NCBI RefSeq assembly: GCF_003182275.1
Contig: NZ_QGTR01000001.1
Coordinates: 658,130-722,129, forward strand
Direction: 5' to 3'
Length of the DNA stretch: 64,000 bases
Source: Hoeflea marina
GTDB lineage: Bacteria > Pseudomonadota > Alphaproteobacteria > Rhizobiales > Rhizobiaceae
How positions within the stretch are numbered: position 1 is the first letter of the stretch; each line of letters opens with the position of its first letter. Of this stretch, positions 62,729 to 64,000 are shown in pieces. The notes under the pieces were generated by a model. It made no database searches, had not been told where the DNA came from, and was given only the letters and a program-made list of their open reading frames with translations. Position numbers and translations under genes: made by a program.

Positions 62729-63868
62729 TCATGCCGCCTGGGCAGCCAGCGCGGTAGCGTAGTCGCGCGAGCCCTGCCGGGTCCAGGCGTGCTGCATGGA
62801 TTCGACGAGGCGCAGCAGATCCCGGATCGCCGGCCGGTCTCGCGCAAAGTCGCCGTGGCGCGCGATGAGCCGTGCGGCGATGGCGCCGGCGTCTGCCGGG
62901 CCGCCCCTTCTCGAGGCTTCGCGCCACATCAGCGTCGCCGACACGAACACCGTCGCCAGATCGCCATCGAGACCGATCGCGCGGTACAGCGCCCGCATTC
63001 CTGTCTCGCGTCCGTCGACCAGAATGCCCCTAACCCGGTTCTCGCCGAGCCCCGACAGTGCCACGACGGCGGCAGCAAAGAAGTCGACATTGCCCGCGCA
63101 CAGGCCGTGCATCAGGAAGGCCGGCGTCAGCCGCCCGGTGATTCTGAGGTGTTCCACCAACGCAGGCAGTTCGGCGAGATCGACGGTTTCAGCGAGCCTC
63201 AGCGTCGCGTTCACGCAGGCCTCGTCCGTGACCATCAGCACCCGGTCGCTGCCGATGGCCGTGCGCACCAGACCGAAACCCGCAAGTGCCGCCCCGACCT
63301 TTTCCACCAGGCCCTGGCGGACGGCACATGGCAGATCCGGGCGTTCAAACAAAAGGCTGCGGATCTCGGCATTGTCACCGAAGCGTTCGGCGATTCGGCG
63401 CAGCGAAATCCTGGCGATGCTCGCCTCGGCGTTCTCCAGAAGATCGGCGACGGCCGCAGCCGAGCCGACCTCGGCAAGCGCCGCGCAGATCGACACGCCG
63501 AGCGGACGACGGAAGGCGACGATCTGCTGCAGCAGGGAGCGCCCGCCCGCGACCAGGTCGACGAGATCGCTCTCTGTCAGCACCGGCGACAGTGCGATCA
63601 CGCGGCTTGCAACCTCGATCTGGTCGCTGGCCAGGGCCAGGATGACACTTCTCGGCGCCCTGTCGCTGTGTGCCAACCCCTCGGCAAGGGCAATTCTAAC
63701 CTTCGGCGAGGGATCCTCAAGCAGGAAAGCGAGAGCCGCCGCCGCCGCCATCGCCTCGTTGCCCTGCATCCGTCCGTCGGAATAGGCCTGCGCCAGAGCG
63801 AAGGCCGCGCGCGCCCTGTCGCCGGTCTTGGCGGTTTCGGACCATTTGAGGAAGGACTGCACGATCAT
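62729..63868 (-). CDS. DUF2336 protein
   Basis: A 379-residue all-helical protein of the alphaproteobacterial DUF2336 family, with HEAT-like repeats: FLLEDPSPKVRIALAEGLAHSDRAPRSVILALASDQIEVASRVI at the start. No enzymatic motif or membrane segment is seen. Some DUF2336 proteins lie in general-stress or motility networks, which is family knowledge only. It converges with the DUF4189 gene (37 bases between stops). Confidence 0.88.
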   Translation of the reverse strand: MIVQSFLKWSETAKTGDRARAAFALAQAYSDGRMQGNEAMAAAAALAFLLEDPSPKVRIALAEGLAHSDRAPRSVILALASDQIEVASRVIALSPVLTESDLVDLVAGGRSLLQQIVAFRRPLGVSICAALAEVGSAAAVADLLENAEASIARISLRRIAERFGDNAEIRSLLFERPDLPCAVRQGLVEKVGAALAGFGLVRTAIGSDRVLMVTDEACVNATLRLAETVDLAELPALVEHLRITGRLTPAFLMHGLCAGNVDFFAAAVVALSGLGENRVRGILVDGRETGMRALYRAIGLDGDLATVFVSATLMWREASRRGGPADAGAIAARLIARHGDFARDRPAIRDLLRLVESMQHAWTRQGSRDYATALAAQAA

Positions 63869-64000
63869 GAGGGTACCCGGATCACAAAACTCTTGGGCCT
63901 CACGCTAGAGCCAAATGGTTTACGATCGGTTCACCATGTTTGTTAAGTCCGTCAAAACGATCCAGGACGGGGACTGGGGTGCTTGCGCCCTCGCCCGTCA
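63869..64000. other. Window end; no gene supported
   Basis: The last 132 bases are the promoter side of the DUF2336 gene. An ATG at 63936 on the plus strand opens a frame (MFVKSVKTIQDGDWG...) that runs off the window, but it has no ribosome site; it may be a gene start or a leader. Confidence 0.3.

Overview
The window is chromosomal DNA of an alphaproteobacterium, most likely order Hyphomicrobiales (Rhizobiales), family Rhizobiaceae or close to it (a Hoeflea-like lineage would fit, but the sequence alone cannot prove the genus). Reasons: uniformly high GC, the rhizobial gene orders coaD-ppi-ppi-queA-tgt, gyrA/marC/ssb/uvrA and glnB-glnA, an alphaproteobacterial SOS box (GTTC-N7-GTTC) beside uvrA, DUF2336 and DUF4189 proteins, and rhizobial-type intergenic palindromes. 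I see no tRNA, rRNA, CRISPR array, transposase or prophage.

Layout. 1-3.6 kb: 5' end of kdsA with a glyoxalase-like partner, then a D,D-carboxypeptidase lipoprotein and a trans-sulfuration PLP enzyme. 3.9-8.9 kb: a complete valine-degradation operon read leftward (mmsA, isobutyryl-CoA dehydrogenase, 3-hydroxyisobutyryl-CoA hydrolase, a VOC protein, mmsB). 9.0-14.8 kb: a divergent acyl-CoA catabolic locus (two SDRs and an APH-type kinase leftward; TetR regulator, ACAD10/11-like dehydrogenase and quinone oxidoreductase rightward) with a TetR-type operator in the middle. 15-20.5 kb: small secreted proteins, a GreA-like factor, a divergent MFS/AraC pair and an enolase-superfamily sugar-acid dehydratase. 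20.8-25.4 kb: queuosine and housekeeping operon (coaD, two cyclophilins, queA, a histidine phosphatase, tgt). 25.5-29.2 kb: a small membrane protein, a VOC protein with its WYL regulator and paired operators, and an MHYT-GGDEF-EAL c-di-GMP protein. 29.5-38.3 kb: gyrA, marC, ssb and uvrA.

38.3-42.5 kb is the accessory part: a PD-(D/E)XK-like protein coupled to uvrA, a decayed antitoxin/VapC pair (one-base frameshift in the PIN toxin), and two unrecognised glycine/alanine-rich membrane proteins followed by a compound palindromic element. 42.6-48.2 kb: DUF72, a PfkB kinase, an SDR, an Fsr-type MFS with an AraC regulator, and an Hsp20; the SDR and Hsp20 genes share an FNR/FixK-like promoter layout. 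48.2-51.9 kb: nnrD, then glnB-glnA behind a sigma-54 promoter and closed by a strong terminator.

52-58.9 kb holds the most interesting candidate system: a GT-C-like membrane protein, and on the opposite strand a HAD-UbiA fusion, a DprE1-like oxidase, a four-helix DMT-type transporter and a class III aminotransferase. Together they look like a polyprenyl-phosphate pentose pathway resembling mycobacterial decaprenyl-phosphoryl-arabinose synthesis, but without a visible DprE2 and with an aminotransferase instead. 59-64 kb: a secreted alpha/beta hydrolase, parE, a DUF4189 protein and a DUF2336 protein.
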